Shown one piece after another: positions 6,573 to 13,149 of a stretch of DNA of 49,735 nucleotides. The notes beneath the pieces were generated by a model that had not been told where the DNA came from, did no database searches, and saw only the letters and a program-made list of their open reading frames with translations. Made by a program: the position numbers and the translations under genes. Source of the stretch: a virus; the IMG/VR virus record IMGVR_UViG_3300042897_001741, positions 1 to 49,735 of that record, one strand, 5' to 3'. The stretch's first letter is position 1. Every line of letters begins with the position of its first letter.

Positions 6573-7063
6573 CAGTCGAAGCCCGGCACGAAGTCGTCAT
6601 CGAGATCGTTGCCCCATCCGCCGCCGCCCTGGTCGCCGGAGAAGCCGCCGCGCCCACCGAAGCCGTTCTGGTTCTGGTGCGTCAGGTCGCGCTGGCCGCC
6701 CTGCCCGCCATTCGGGCTATCCAGCATCGTGAGGACGGCGCCTGGCCCGGACAGCGCGACTTCCGTGCTGTATCGGTCGTTGCCGTTGTTGTCCTGCCAC
6801 TTGCGGGTGCGAAGCTGCCCTTCGACATAGACCTTGCTGCCCTTGCGCAGGAAGCGCTCAGCGACGCCGGCCAGCCCCTCGCCGGTGATGACGACGGAGT
6901 GCCATTCAACACGCTCCTTTCGCTCGCCGCTGGCCCGGTCCTTCCAGCTTTCGGACGTGGCGATCCGCAGATTGCAGATCTTGCCGCCGTTCTGGAAGCT
7001 CTTCACCTCAGGATCGGAACCGAGGTTGCCGATCAGGATCACCTTGTTGACGCTGCCAGCCAT
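6572..7063 (-). CDS. ssb: Single-stranded DNA-binding protein
   Basis: A 163-residue SSB. The OB-fold spans about residues 3-112 ([18 protein letters not shown], then [19 protein letters not shown] and [15 protein letters not shown]). A Gly/Gln/Asn-rich linker follows. The C-terminus reads [11 protein letters not shown], so the acidic tip is present but is not the canonical DDDIPF that recruits host repair proteins. It overlaps both neighbours by one base. Its likely partners are the Rad52-like annealase and NinB. Confidence 0.95.
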   Translation of the reverse strand: MAGSVNKVILIGNLGSDPEVKSFQNGGKICNLRIATSESWKDRASGERKERVEWHSVVITGEGLAGVAERFLRKGSKVYVEGQLRTRKWQDNNGNDRYSTEVALSGPGAVLTMLDSPNGGQGGQRDLTHQNQNGFGGRGGFSGDQGGGGWGNDLDDDFVPGFD

Positions 7064-8031
7064 CAGACCACCTTCTCTTCGCGGAATTTGAAGCCGGGGA
7101 CGCCGCGCAGGCGATGCGCTTCGATCTTGGCATCCCGATCGGCCCAGCGCTGGATGAGCGCGTGGAATTCGGCCATGAACTCGGGGTTCTGCTTGTAGTG
7201 GCCGTAGGCGAGGCCCCAGCTTGCCGGATCATCGATCCGCTCGGCGTGGTAGATCGTGCGCAGGGTGACGGCGCGGAAACCTGCACCGGCATCGACGCGG
7301 ACTTTCTCCTTGGCGACGCCCTTGGCCTCGCGCAGCAGCGCCTCGGCACCGGCCAGCGCATCTTCGGAACGGTCCATGACGGCGAGGTCGGTTGTTTCCT
7401 TGGCCTCTTCACGCAGTGCGATTGCTTCCTTGGCAGCCGCCAAAGCTGCATCAGTAGCCGCCTTCTCGCGTGCCTTGCGCGCCTCTTCCTGCTTGGTCAG
7501 CCATGCCGCCGACAGGCGCCCGGTGGCCGCAATGGCCTTGGTCAGGCTGCCGTCCGGCGTGCCCTTGAGGCCCTTGGCGACATAGCCGTTCTGCCATGCC
7601 TGGATCGCGGCCACAGCATCGCTGTGTGGCTTCTTCTCGGCGGTCGCGTTATCCTTGACCAGTTCGCCGGCTTCTTGCAGCGAGCGGTGGAGCTTGCCGA
7701 CTTCAGCCGCCTGACCGTCATTCTCGATCGCCGCGCCATCGGCCCAATTCACAGCCTCGGTCAGAAGGTCGGAAACATGGGCATCAATCGCCTGACGGCC
7801 CGAAATCTTGACGGCCGACGCGGGTTCTTCCGGCGGCTGGTTATCGCCAACGACGGCGCGGGAATTGTCAGGGCCTTCCGCTTCGAGCTTTGCGATATGC
7901 TCGGTCAGCGCCTTGATTTCCTCGATCCGCTCGGGGCTTTCCCGGTTCAGCTTCTTGAGCGCGTTGGTGGCGTATGGGAATGGCATGGTGGCGATCGGGA
8001 CCGCCCCTTTGCTCGACAGATACATCGTCAT
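7063..8031 (-). CDS. Coiled-coil protein of the recombination module, unknown function
   Basis: A 322-residue mostly helical protein. Residues 35-55 and about 165-235 are rich in Ala, Glu and Lys with coiled-coil character, and a GDNQPPEE segment at about residue 62 recurs in my experience in alphaproteobacterial phage proteins at this position. The C-terminal third (about 240-320) looks folded, with [20 protein letters not shown]. It lies between the annealase and ssb, the place where many phages encode an exonuclease or a Gam-like protein, but I see no nuclease motif. Function unknown. Confidence 0.75.
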   Translation of the reverse strand: MTMYLSSKGAVPIATMPFPYATNALKKLNRESPERIEEIKALTEHIAKLEAEGPDNSRAVVGDNQPPEEPASAVKISGRQAIDAHVSDLLTEAVNWADGAAIENDGQAAEVGKLHRSLQEAGELVKDNATAEKKPHSDAVAAIQAWQNGYVAKGLKGTPDGSLTKAIAATGRLSAAWLTKQEEARKAREKAATDAALAAAKEAIALREEAKETTDLAVMDRSEDALAGAEALLREAKGVAKEKVRVDAGAGFRAVTLRTIYHAERIDDPASWGLAYGHYKQNPEFMAEFHALIQRWADRDAKIEAHRLRGVPGFKFREEKVV

Positions 8032-8042
8032 CGTCGGTCCTC

Positions 8043-8789
8043 TCAGTAGGGGATTTCGTCGTCCAGCTCGGCGCTGTGCTGCGGGTTGCGCTGGCGCTGC
8101 TGGTTGGCCTTGGCGAGAATGTCGCTGAGGGCCTTCATGGCTTCGGGGAATTTCTCGGCGGGCAGTTCGCTCGACTTCGAGACGCCAGCGCCGCCGCGCA
8201 GGAATTTGACCGGATCGACGCCAGCTTCACGCATCTTGTCGTCCAGCATCAGTTCCTGCTCGGGTGTGACGCGCTCGGGGCCATCCTGCTTCTTGGTCTG
8301 CAGCTCCGCGCTGGCGTCATCGTCGCCGTGCAGGTCGCCCTTGTGCCAGAGGTCCAGCGCGGCGCCGAAGCGCATCGCGGCATTGCGCAGCGCGTCACCG
8401 ATCACCTCTTTCTCGCGAGCGCCAGGATCAACGCCCTGCTTGGAAGCGGCATGGCCATATCCGAGGCGAGTGACGCCGCAGACGGTCAGCTTGATCCATA
8501 GGCCGCCGGTCTGGTCGAAGGCGGGAAGCCCATCACGAAACGCCACAGGCTCCCACGACCAGTGCGGATCAGTGTCCAGCAGCCGGTCGGTCAGCGCCGC
8601 GTGTCCGACATAATCCAAATGGACCACGTCGGGATGATGCCAGCTTCCGCATTCCTTGCAGCGGATGCCCTTCTTGAAGTCGGCGCGCACCGCTTCGGTC
8701 TGCGCCTTGGTCGGCTTCGGCAACTTGCTGATGTGGTTCGGAGCGAACGGCTCGCGAAGCTTGGCCAATGCGGCTGATGCGTCAGTCAT
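8043..8789 (-). CDS. Rad52/Rad22-like single-strand annealing protein
   Basis: A 248-residue annealase. The conserved Rad52-like core covers about residues 50-155: LTDRLLDTDPHWSWEPVAF, GGLWIKLTVCGVTRLGYG and IGDALRNAAMRFGAALDLW. Such proteins pair complementary strands during phage recombination and coat ssDNA. A CKECGSWHHP segment near residue 44 may bind zinc. The C-terminus ends ELDDEIPY, which closely resembles the acidic tip of bacterial SSB; see findings. It is followed 11 bases later by the coiled-coil gene and then ssb. Confidence 0.88.
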   Translation of the reverse strand: MTDASAALAKLREPFAPNHISKLPKPTKAQTEAVRADFKKGIRCKECGSWHHPDVVHLDYVGHAALTDRLLDTDPHWSWEPVAFRDGLPAFDQTGGLWIKLTVCGVTRLGYGHAASKQGVDPGAREKEVIGDALRNAAMRFGAALDLWHKGDLHGDDDASAELQTKKQDGPERVTPEQELMLDDKMREAGVDPVKFLRGGAGVSKSSELPAEKFPEAMKALSDILAKANQQRQRNPQHSAELDDEIPY

Positions 8790-8949
8790 TGTTCTGACCT
8801 TTCGAGAAAAACGGATCAGGATCGGCCCGGCCAGCTTCGTGAGCGGCGATGAGCCATGCGATAGGGATGGAAGCCCGGCAGGGGCGAAACGCGCAGCGGT
8901 TCGACGGCGAAGCCGCGACAGCCCGGCCCGAAGGGATCGCCCGGCTCAT
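8782..8949 (-). CDS. Small hypothetical protein (55 aa)
   Basis: A 55-residue protein beginning MSRAIPSGRAVAASPSN and containing FRPCRASIPIAWLIAAHEAG, then a polar end. The ATG at 8949 overlaps the stop of the small membrane gene (ATGA), and its 3' end overlaps the annealase start by eight bases. The continuous overlaps on both sides are the main support. No family recognised. Confidence 0.5.
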   Translation of the reverse strand: MSRAIPSGRAVAASPSNRCAFRPCRASIPIAWLIAAHEAGRADPDPFFSKGQNND

Positions 8950-9080
8950 ACGGCCACCAGCCAAGCCATCATGAACACCACAGCCCCCGCCCCGATCAGC
9001 TCGGCATAGGGAGGGTGTAGGCCGATGCGGGCTTCGCGGTTGGTCAGGGCGGCGATCGCGGCGTGGATGGTTGAGATCAT
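8946..9080 (-). CDS. Small single-pass membrane protein (44 aa)
   Basis: A 44-residue protein starting MISTIHAAIAALTNREARIG and ending in one hydrophobic segment (about residues 27-44, ELIGAGAVVFMMAWLVAV). It has a good binding site, GGGAGG six bases before the ATG, and a TGATG junction with the upstream gene. Small inner-membrane proteins are common in early phage operons; the role is unknown. Confidence 0.65.
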   Translation of the reverse strand: MISTIHAAIAALTNREARIGLHPPYAELIGAGAVVFMMAWLVAV

Positions 9081-9379
9081 CAGAAGCCTCCCATCAGCTG
9101 GTCACGGCGGCTCTGCGCGCGCCATTCTTCCGCCTCAGCGGCCTCCTCGGCCCAATCAGCCAAGCATTCGGCGATCAGTTCGTCCGTCGCCTCGTAATCG
9201 TCGGGAAGCGGACAGCCCTCGATGACCTTGATCTCGTCAATTTCGACGGTCGCAGGTTCAGGCGGGTCGATATGGTCGCCGCGAAAGCCCTTGTGGCCAG
9301 TGTAGCGGACGCCGACATAGGCTTCGCATTCACCGCCCTTGCTGTCGTGCCACATGATGCTGGTTTTCAGGTAGCTCAT
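9080..9379 (-). CDS. Acidic hypothetical phage protein
   Basis: A 99-residue acidic protein. The first half is beta-rich (YLKTSIMWHDSKGGECEAY, VRYTGHKGFRGDH); the second half is a helix rich in Glu and Ala (LADWAEEAAEAEEWRAQSRR). The start ATG at 9379 overlaps the previous stop by ATGA. The pattern resembles short phage proteins that carry a C-terminal trunk of acidic helix, but I recognise no named family. Confidence 0.65.
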   Translation of the reverse strand: MSYLKTSIMWHDSKGGECEAYVGVRYTGHKGFRGDHIDPPEPATVEIDEIKVIEGCPLPDDYEATDELIAECLADWAEEAAEAEEWRAQSRRDQLMGGF

Positions 9380-9693
9380 GCCACCTCTCCCGTCAGCTCA
9401 GACAGTTCGGCCCGAAGCCTCTTGACCCGCTGTTCCTTGGCGATGTCAGCGTTGTAGACCTCGCGGCAGCAAGCCTGGATATAGGCCTCCACCTTGTCGG
9501 CGAATGTGTCACCGCCGATGTGGCTGTGCTGCGTTCCGGCAGGCGTCCAGAACGTCAGATCATGCGAGGGCTTCGCAATGCCTTCGTAGTGAGCGAAGTA
9601 GATCTGAGCGGACGACCGGTGCGCCGTGCGCGTTTCGATGATCTCCATCGCGTCGTTGAGCGTCTTGCGCTCGGCTTCGGTAAGATGCGTCAC
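9376..9693 (-). CDS. Hypothetical phage protein
   Basis: A 105-residue protein, start placed at the GTG at 9693 (GTGA overlap with the upstream gene); the 83-residue longer frame is antiphase. It begins VTHLTEAERKTLNDAMEIIE and contains IGGDTFADKVEAYIQACC, with a closing coiled-coil stretch. No recognised domain. Confidence 0.65.
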   Translation of the reverse strand: MTHLTEAERKTLNDAMEIIETRTAHRSSAQIYFAHYEGIAKPSHDLTFWTPAGTQHSHIGGDTFADKVEAYIQACCREVYNADIAKEQRVKRLRAELSELTGEVA

Positions 9694-9887
9694 ATCCCCA
9701 TCCTTTCGATCTGGGCCACGGTCACCCCATGGGGCGCCAGGATTGCGTTGAGTTCGGCGCGGATGGACTGCTCCAGATGAAACGCCTCGTTGCTGGCGGT
9801 CTGAGCAGCGGCACCATTGCCGTCGATGTCGTGCTGGGCTTCCGCAGCGCGCGCCGCGAAGAAGCGGGTCATGTCGGCGCCGATCAT
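9690..9887 (-). CDS. Small helical hypothetical protein (65 aa)
   Basis: A 65-residue helical protein (MIGADMTRFFAARAAEAQHD, ending AQIERMGM). It shares ATGA and GTGA junctions with its neighbours, placing it second in the left early operon. The C-terminal LNAILAPHGVTVAQIER could fold as a short HTH-like or winged element, but this is speculative. Confidence 0.6.
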   Translation of the reverse strand: MIGADMTRFFAARAAEAQHDIDGNGAAAQTASNEAFHLEQSIRAELNAILAPHGVTVAQIERMGM

Positions 9888-10183
9888 GCCGCGATCCCCC
9901 GCCCCGCATTGACCGCGACCGCAATGTCGATCGCCTCGTCAACGCTCAGGCCGACAGCGATGCGCGCGGCTTCACGGCCACCAAGGCGCTCGGCGGCAAG
10001 GAAATGCTCGTTCTGGATGGCCGACAGCTTGGCGACACGGTCGCCGCTCTCGTCGTAGGCCAGCCATTCGTCGCTGGTCAGGTAGAACTGCTTGACGTGC
10101 CGCAGCTTAGCCGGCGGTTCGATCGCGCAGGACGCGAGGATCGCGATTGCCTGCGGAGTGTCCTGCCATGGAATGATGCGCAT
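9884..10183 (-). CDS. First gene of the left early operon, hypothetical
   Basis: A 99-residue protein beginning MRIIPWQDTPQAIAILASCA with a middle segment RHVKQFYLTSDEWLAYDESG and a helical C-terminus. It is the first gene downstream of the left early promoter, with a leader of roughly 70 bases and GGAG seven bases before the ATG. It should be among the first phage proteins made on induction. In lambda the equivalent position holds the antiterminator N, but this protein lacks an arginine-rich RNA-binding N-terminus, so I do not call it that. Confidence 0.7.
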   Translation of the reverse strand: MRIIPWQDTPQAIAILASCAIEPPAKLRHVKQFYLTSDEWLAYDESGDRVAKLSAIQNEHFLAAERLGGREAARIAVGLSVDEAIDIAVAVNAGRGIAA

Positions 10184-10255
10184 GTTGGTGCTCCATCTCG
10201 CGGTTTCCCGCTGGTGCCGGGTCTGCTTGGGAGCGGGCCGGGCTGATGGAGTGAT

Positions 10256-10307
10256 GTTTGCGCTATGCTAACCGCACAGTCAAGAAAAATGTTTGCTCTG
10301 CGCTAAC
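10256..10307 (-). promoter_or_regulatory. Left early promoter with two repressor operators
   Basis: Two 17-bp imperfect palindromes of the form GTTTGC-N5-GCTAAC occupy 10256-10272 and 10291-10307, with centres 35 bp apart. Between them on the minus strand is a -35-like TTGACT (10283-10278). The hexamer CAAACA 17 bp downstream, inside the first operator, would serve as the -10, so bound repressor would block the promoter. The same operator occurs at 12413-12429 beside the repressor gene, which identifies this as the phage left promoter. The -10 is weak by E. coli standards. Confidence 0.75.
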
Positions 10308-10323
10308 TTTCTTCACCGCCCAC

Positions 10324-10357
10324 AAAAAAGCCCCGCAGCGAACGAGCGCGCGGGGCT
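10324..10357 (-). terminator. Rho-independent terminator (minus strand)
   Basis: Read on the minus strand, an 8-bp stem AGCCCCGC/GCGGGGCT (10350-10357 with 10329-10336) with a 13-base loop is followed by a run of six T (10329-10324). It would stop transcription from the 60-residue gene at 10441-10623 before the left early promoter. Its stem and the flanking CTAG-TCG are identical to the terminator at 10746-10777. Confidence 0.85.
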
Positions 10358-10440
10358 AGTCGGGGAGGAAGGCGAGCAGGGGTGTGCCGCCGTCAGCCGC
10401 TAAAGCAGGGTTGTGTTACGACGATGTGGCAGACCGACGC

Positions 10441-10623
10441 CTAAGCCATCTCAAGATCGTTGCCCTGTTCAGCATCCGCCTCCATTGAGCGAACGTGATT
10501 GAGATAGTTGGCCGCCAGAGCGAGATGAACCCTTTTGGCTGACGGATCGCTGGTCATATTGGCTTTCCGGATCTCAGTCCTGGCGCGGCGCTCATAATAG
10601 GCCTTGTCCGAAATTCTGCGCAT
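10441..10623 (-). CDS. Small conserved sphingomonad-type protein (60 aa)
   Basis: A 60-residue protein, MRRISDKAYYERRARTEIRK and later RVHLALAANYLNHVRSMEAD. The YY-x2-RA-x-EI and HLALA-x2-Y pattern is common in small sphingomonad proteins of unknown function. The ATG at 10623 is six bases after AAGGAGG, so the eight-residue upstream extension is unlikely. It has its own probable promoter (10702-10731) and terminator (10324-10357), making it a one-gene unit that could be expressed in the lysogen. Confidence 0.75.
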   Translation of the reverse strand: MRRISDKAYYERRARTEIRKANMTSDPSAKRVHLALAANYLNHVRSMEADAEQGNDLEMA

Positions 10624-10701
10624 TTTGCTCCTCCTTGAGTTGAACAAAAGCGACCTCGTTGAGAGACCGCTATCCCAGGCAGCGAGCCTTGGGACGCTCC
10701 G

Positions 10702-10731
10702 AATTTACCAAAGAGCGGCTCGATTCTTCAA
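10702..10731 (-). promoter_or_regulatory. Probable sigma-70-type promoter for the 60-aa gene
   Basis: On the minus strand, TTGAAG (10731-10726) and TAAATT (10707-10702) are 18 bases apart, about 80 bases upstream of the ATG at 10623. It carries no copy of the phage operator, so it may be active in the lysogen. The upstream terminator at 10746-10777 isolates it. Confidence 0.6.
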
Positions 10732-10745
10732 GAGGGGGGGGCCAC

Positions 10746-10777
10746 GAAAAAGCCCCGCTCGATCACTCGGCGGGGCT
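10746..10777 (-). terminator. Rho-independent terminator (minus strand)
   Basis: Read on the minus strand, stem AGCCCCGC/GCGGGGCT (10770-10777 with 10751-10758), 11-base loop, then a T-run (10751-10746). It ends transcription of the membrane-protein pair at 10903-11702. The 125 bases between this hairpin and 10903 hold no gene that I can support. Confidence 0.85.
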
Positions 10778-10902
10778 AGTCGAAGGTCAGCGAGCAACGG
10801 GGGGATGCTCGTTGGAAGGTATTACACCCCGGCGGCGAGATCGTTCCATGGGGGGCCGCCGCGAGCTGGTCGGGCGGGGTTGTGGGAAGGCGCTTAGTTA
10901 AA

Positions 10903-11388
10903 TCAGCAGTGGGTCGCCCTGCCTCCTACCCGGTAAAATCCACCAAAGGGTGACAGCTTCAACTTCGTTTCGCTCAGCGCGAGGAGGCCGAAAATAAGGG
11001 CGTACAGAGGAACCCATACAGCGCCCAGAAATGGGTTGGCCGCCAACATGGAAATGAACGACAGCTTCGTGAGCCGAGCCATCTTCTCCTTGGGAACCTG
11101 GCGCATCACTGGGGTCATTTCCGGCGCGCCAGCTAGGAATTGGAACAGCACAACCAGCGGGCTGAGCAGCATTATGAAGCCGCTGAAGAAGGATGTCGAA
11201 GTGGCAAGCATCAATTCAAGCCCGTCGCGCTCGTATTTGCTCAGCCCCTCGTAGGCCTTAATCTCTTCACCCAGGGCAACCATCTCTCGCCGAAGCGGAT
11301 GAACCAGCATCGCGGCAATAGCCATAATAGCGAAAATTCCAACGATCATTGCGATCAGCAGCAGCAAAGCTCCATGTCCCGCCATCAT
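10903..11388 (-). CDS. Multi-pass membrane protein of the SOS-box pair
   Basis: A 161-residue inner-membrane protein. Hydrophobic segments lie at about residues 7-28, 65-87 and 112-145, the last long enough for two passes. A charged loop (LRREMVALGEEIKAYEGLSK) and MRQVPKEKMARLTKL separate them. No family recognised. It overlaps the upstream membrane gene by ATGA, so both are made from one message under the LexA-like box at 11797. Their place beside the repressor recalls superinfection-exclusion or abortive-infection genes, but that is inference from position. Confidence 0.75.
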   Translation of the reverse strand: MMAGHGALLLLIAMIVGIFAIMAIAAMLVHPLRREMVALGEEIKAYEGLSKYERDGLELMLATSTSFFSGFIMLLSPLVVLFQFLAGAPEMTPVMRQVPKEKMARLTKLSFISMLAANPFLGAVWVPLYALIFGLLALSETKLKLSPFGGFYRVGGRATHC

Positions 11389-11702
11389 TGTCGTTTTCCT
11401 TTCCGCCGATTCTCTGCTCGCACCTGTTTCAGGTCAACGCGCAAACGCCATCGCATGATCCGCCATGCGCTATGGCAGGCCATCCAAACCAAGTAGCACA
11501 CGATAAGAGTCGTGTCACTTTTAGCCGCTTCCTCTTTCATCTTACTGAACGATAGGCTGACCTCTGCCAGCCCCAGGAATGACCCGAGTGCCGTCAGAAA
11601 CGCAGCGTGCATGATGACGACCGAATAGATCAGCGAATTGACGACCTGCGCCGCAGGAGAGATATCCGCCGCGCCCGCCCCCTGTTTCCTGGCGTCAACC
11701 AA
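11385..11702 (-). CDS. Membrane protein, first gene of the SOS-box pair
   Basis: A 105-residue protein with two hydrophobic segments (about residues 22-47 and 64-82) and a basic C-terminus (RIMRWRLRVDLKQVRAENRR). The start is a TTG at 11702, seven bases after GGGGGAGG, which is better supported than any internal ATG. It is coupled to the next membrane gene by ATGA. Upstream are a DnaA-box-like site, short repeats and a GTTC-N7-GTTC box. Unknown function; basic tail facing the cytoplasm is likely by the positive-inside rule. Confidence 0.72.
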   Translation of the reverse strand: MVDARKQGAGAADISPAAQVVNSLIYSVVIMHAAFLTALGSFLGLAEVSLSFSKMKEEAAKSDTTLIVCYLVWMACHSAWRIMRWRLRVDLKQVRAENRRKGKRQ

Positions 11703-11719
11703 CCGATCGCCTCCCCCAC

Positions 11720-11775
11720 TTATCCACAGCTAAATCCCGATAGGAAACACCCTGCCCTGCTTTTCCTATTTCCTA
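11720..11775. repeat. DnaA-box match and three TTTCCTA repeats
   Basis: TTATCCACA (11720-11728) is a perfect match to the DnaA box. Just beyond it TAGGAAA (11741-11747) is followed by TTTCCTA at 11762-11768 and again at 11769-11775, giving one inverted and one direct copy. The block lies in the 179-base gap between the membrane pair and the repressor. It could be a regulatory site or chance; one DnaA box is not evidence of an origin. Confidence 0.4.
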
Positions 11776-11796
11776 CACGCCCCGCGTTCCGGTAGA

Positions 11797-11811
11797 GAAC
11801 AAAAAGAGAAC
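11797..11811 (-). promoter_or_regulatory. Alphaproteobacterial LexA (SOS) box
   Basis: The minus strand reads GTTC-TCTTTTT-GTTC, an exact match to the alphaproteobacterial LexA consensus GTTC-N7-GTTC. It is about 95 bases upstream of the membrane-protein pair (11702 start) and the nearest open gene in that direction. An adjoining GTTC-N7-GAAC palindrome covers 11786-11800. If bound by host LexA, it would repress the pair until DNA damage. Confidence 0.65.
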
Positions 11812-11881
11812 GGATGAGTCGAGGCGTTGGCGATGGCGGTGCTAGCAGAACCAGCATGCGAAGTAGGGTGCCGAACGTGCC

Positions 11882-12343
11882 TCATGGGTTGCGCGATCCT
11901 GCCCGCTCGCCTTTCTTGGTGGGAGCGCGAGATTGAGCGGCTTTGTCGGGAACGGTCGGTTCGCCCTGGCTCGATCGAAATCCGCCGGCAGCTTTCAACT
12001 GCTCTAGCTGCGCATGAAGGCTTGACGCGACAACACGCTGATAGTCCTCGTTCGTTGCACCAACCGGCAGTTCGCGCATTGCAAGCGCGATCATCTCTTC
12101 CAAATCGGCAGCACTAAGTGTCGGACCGCCATCCTGAGAACCGTCGATTAACTCGCCCGGCGTCCGGCCAAGCGCCTTGGCAATCGCCTCTAGGGTTGAC
12201 TGCCTAGGCCTGCGCTTGCCGCTTTCATACTGGCTGATCATGCCTTTTGAAGAAGGCGGGTCCATTGCGGCGGCCAGCTCGTCCATCGTCAATCCCGCCG
12301 CTTTCCGGCAGGCAGCAATGTGATTCTTCCAACGGTCGGTCAT
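11882..12343 (-). CDS. Phage repressor, HTH without peptidase domain
   Basis: A 153-residue XRE-family regulator. The HTH spans about residues 10-65: MDELAAAMDPPSSKGMISQY, ESGKRRPRQSTLEAIAKALG. The rest is a short helical region (ADLEEMIALAMRELPVG) and a disordered basic tail; there is no S24/LexA-like peptidase, so RecA-stimulated self-cleavage is not expected. Start at the ATG at 12343 fits the family; one at 12373 would add ten residues, and neither has a clear binding site, so leaderless translation is possible. Divergent from the Cro-like gene, with operators between, it is the probable lysogeny repressor (CI equivalent). Confidence 0.8.
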   Translation of the reverse strand: MTDRWKNHIAACRKAAGLTMDELAAAMDPPSSKGMISQYESGKRRPRQSTLEAIAKALGRTPGELIDGSQDGGPTLSAADLEEMIALAMRELPVGATNEDYQRVVASSLHAQLEQLKAAGGFRSSQGEPTVPDKAAQSRAPTKKGERAGSRNP

Positions 12344-12377
12344 TCCGCCGTTTTGACGGAAGCGCGCCGCCATGGCG

Positions 12378-12429
12378 TTATGCGCAGTGCTAACATTTCC
12401 ACTTGAATAAATGTTAGCACTGTGCAAAC
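12378..12429. promoter_or_regulatory. Immunity operator region between repressor and Cro-like gene
   Basis: A long inverted repeat, AGTGCTAACATTT (12386-12398) and AAATGTTAGCACT (12409-12421), is perfect over 13 bp. Within it sit two operators: GTTAGC-N5-GCAAAC at 12413-12429, which is the exact complement of the GTTTGC-N5-GCTAAC consensus at 10256, and a weaker one, TTATGC-N5-GCTAAC, at 12378-12394. A TTGAAT (12403-12408) placed 16-17 bases before CAAACA could drive the Cro-like gene, the same layout as the left promoter. Confidence 0.8.
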
Positions 12430-12437
12430 AATGCATC

Positions 12438-12653
12438 ATGCCAGACGCACTCACTCCCACATCACTGAGCAATGCCGCGGGCATTAGCGTTCCTTATGCA
12501 TGTCAGATCCTCAAGGGGAAGCGGCAGCCGTCGAGGGAAATTGCTCTCGCGATCTACCGGGCAACGGGCCGCAAGTTCGGTCATTTGTCTGGCCTCAGTG
12601 ACCGCGACGCGAAGGCTCTTGCTCGTTTGGAAGCGAAGGCGGTCGCGGCATGA
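12438..12653 (+). CDS. Cro-like HTH regulator
   Basis: A 71-residue DNA-binding protein consisting of a single HTH: LTPTSLSNAAGISVPYACQI, then KGKRQPSREIALAIYRATG. It is of the YdaS/Cro-like size and lies divergent from the repressor with its start nine bases after an operator. It is the first gene of the right early operon and should oppose the repressor on induction. The ATG at 12438 is chosen over 12411, which lies inside the operator. No Shine-Dalgarno is evident, so translation may be leaderless. Confidence 0.82.
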   Translation: MPDALTPTSLSNAAGISVPYACQILKGKRQPSREIALAIYRATGRKFGHLSGLSDRDAKALARLEAKAVAA

Positions 12654-12874
12654 CGCTCCCGAAATCCATCCGAACCGCCACGGTCCCGCTCTATGGCGTC
12701 GATCTGATCGTCCATCATTTGGACAACGGCGAGCGCGTCATTGAAGAGGCGTCCATGCTGGCGCTGCTCGACGCGATGGCAAGCCTGCCCAGCGCACCCG
12801 ATGATGCTGAAATGGTGCAGGCCGCAATCGAAGCGATCTTTGGCCCCACCAAGCCCGCGAGCGCGGCGGCGTGA
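12650..12874 (+). CDS. Hypothetical protein of the right early operon
   Basis: A 74-residue protein: a beta-rich N-terminus (KSIRTATVPLYGVDLIVHHL) followed by a helix and a disordered Ala-rich end. It overlaps the Cro-like gene by ATGA and the next gene by GTGA. No named domain. Confidence 0.68.
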   Translation: MTLPKSIRTATVPLYGVDLIVHHLDNGERVIEEASMLALLDAMASLPSAPDDAEMVQAAIEAIFGPTKPASAAA

Positions 12875-13143
12875 GCTGGGAATGGAAAGCCGGCGATCTG
12901 GCCGTGTGCGTCAACGAGGACGCCGTCACCCTGCAATACCGGTCTATCTATCGGGTTGAAGCGGTGACACCAGTGATAGAGTGGAACCGCGGATACGTAG
13001 GCGTAGGACTGATTTTGGCGGGTTTCCGTCATCCGCTCAACAAGAGCGGTCACTTCTGCTCGCGACACTTCCGACCCGTCGAACCGGCTGAACCCGCCTT
13101 CACCAATGCCATGCGTGAACTCCGCCCGCTGGTGGAGGCCTGA
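12871..13143 (+). CDS. Small SH3-like phage protein
   Basis: A 90-residue protein from a GTG start (GTGA overlap). The sequence WEWKAGDLAVCVNEDAV, a short beta meander and HFCSRHFRPVEPAEP resemble phage proteins with an SH3-like barrel followed by a conserved F-R-P motif. The function of this group is unknown. It is followed by six bases before the next gene. Confidence 0.7.
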   Translation: MSWEWKAGDLAVCVNEDAVTLQYRSIYRVEAVTPVIEWNRGYVGVGLILAGFRHPLNKSGHFCSRHFRPVEPAEPAFTNAMRELRPLVEA

Positions 13144-13149
13144 CAGCAC

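Noticed and set aside
9884-10183. First left-operon gene as a lambda N-like antiterminator
   Set aside because: It has no arginine-rich N-terminal RNA-binding motif and I see no boxB-like hairpin in the leader.
12411-12437. Upstream ATG for the Cro-like gene
   Set aside because: It lies inside the operator arm and would add nine residues not expected for the family; the ATG at 12438 is preferred.
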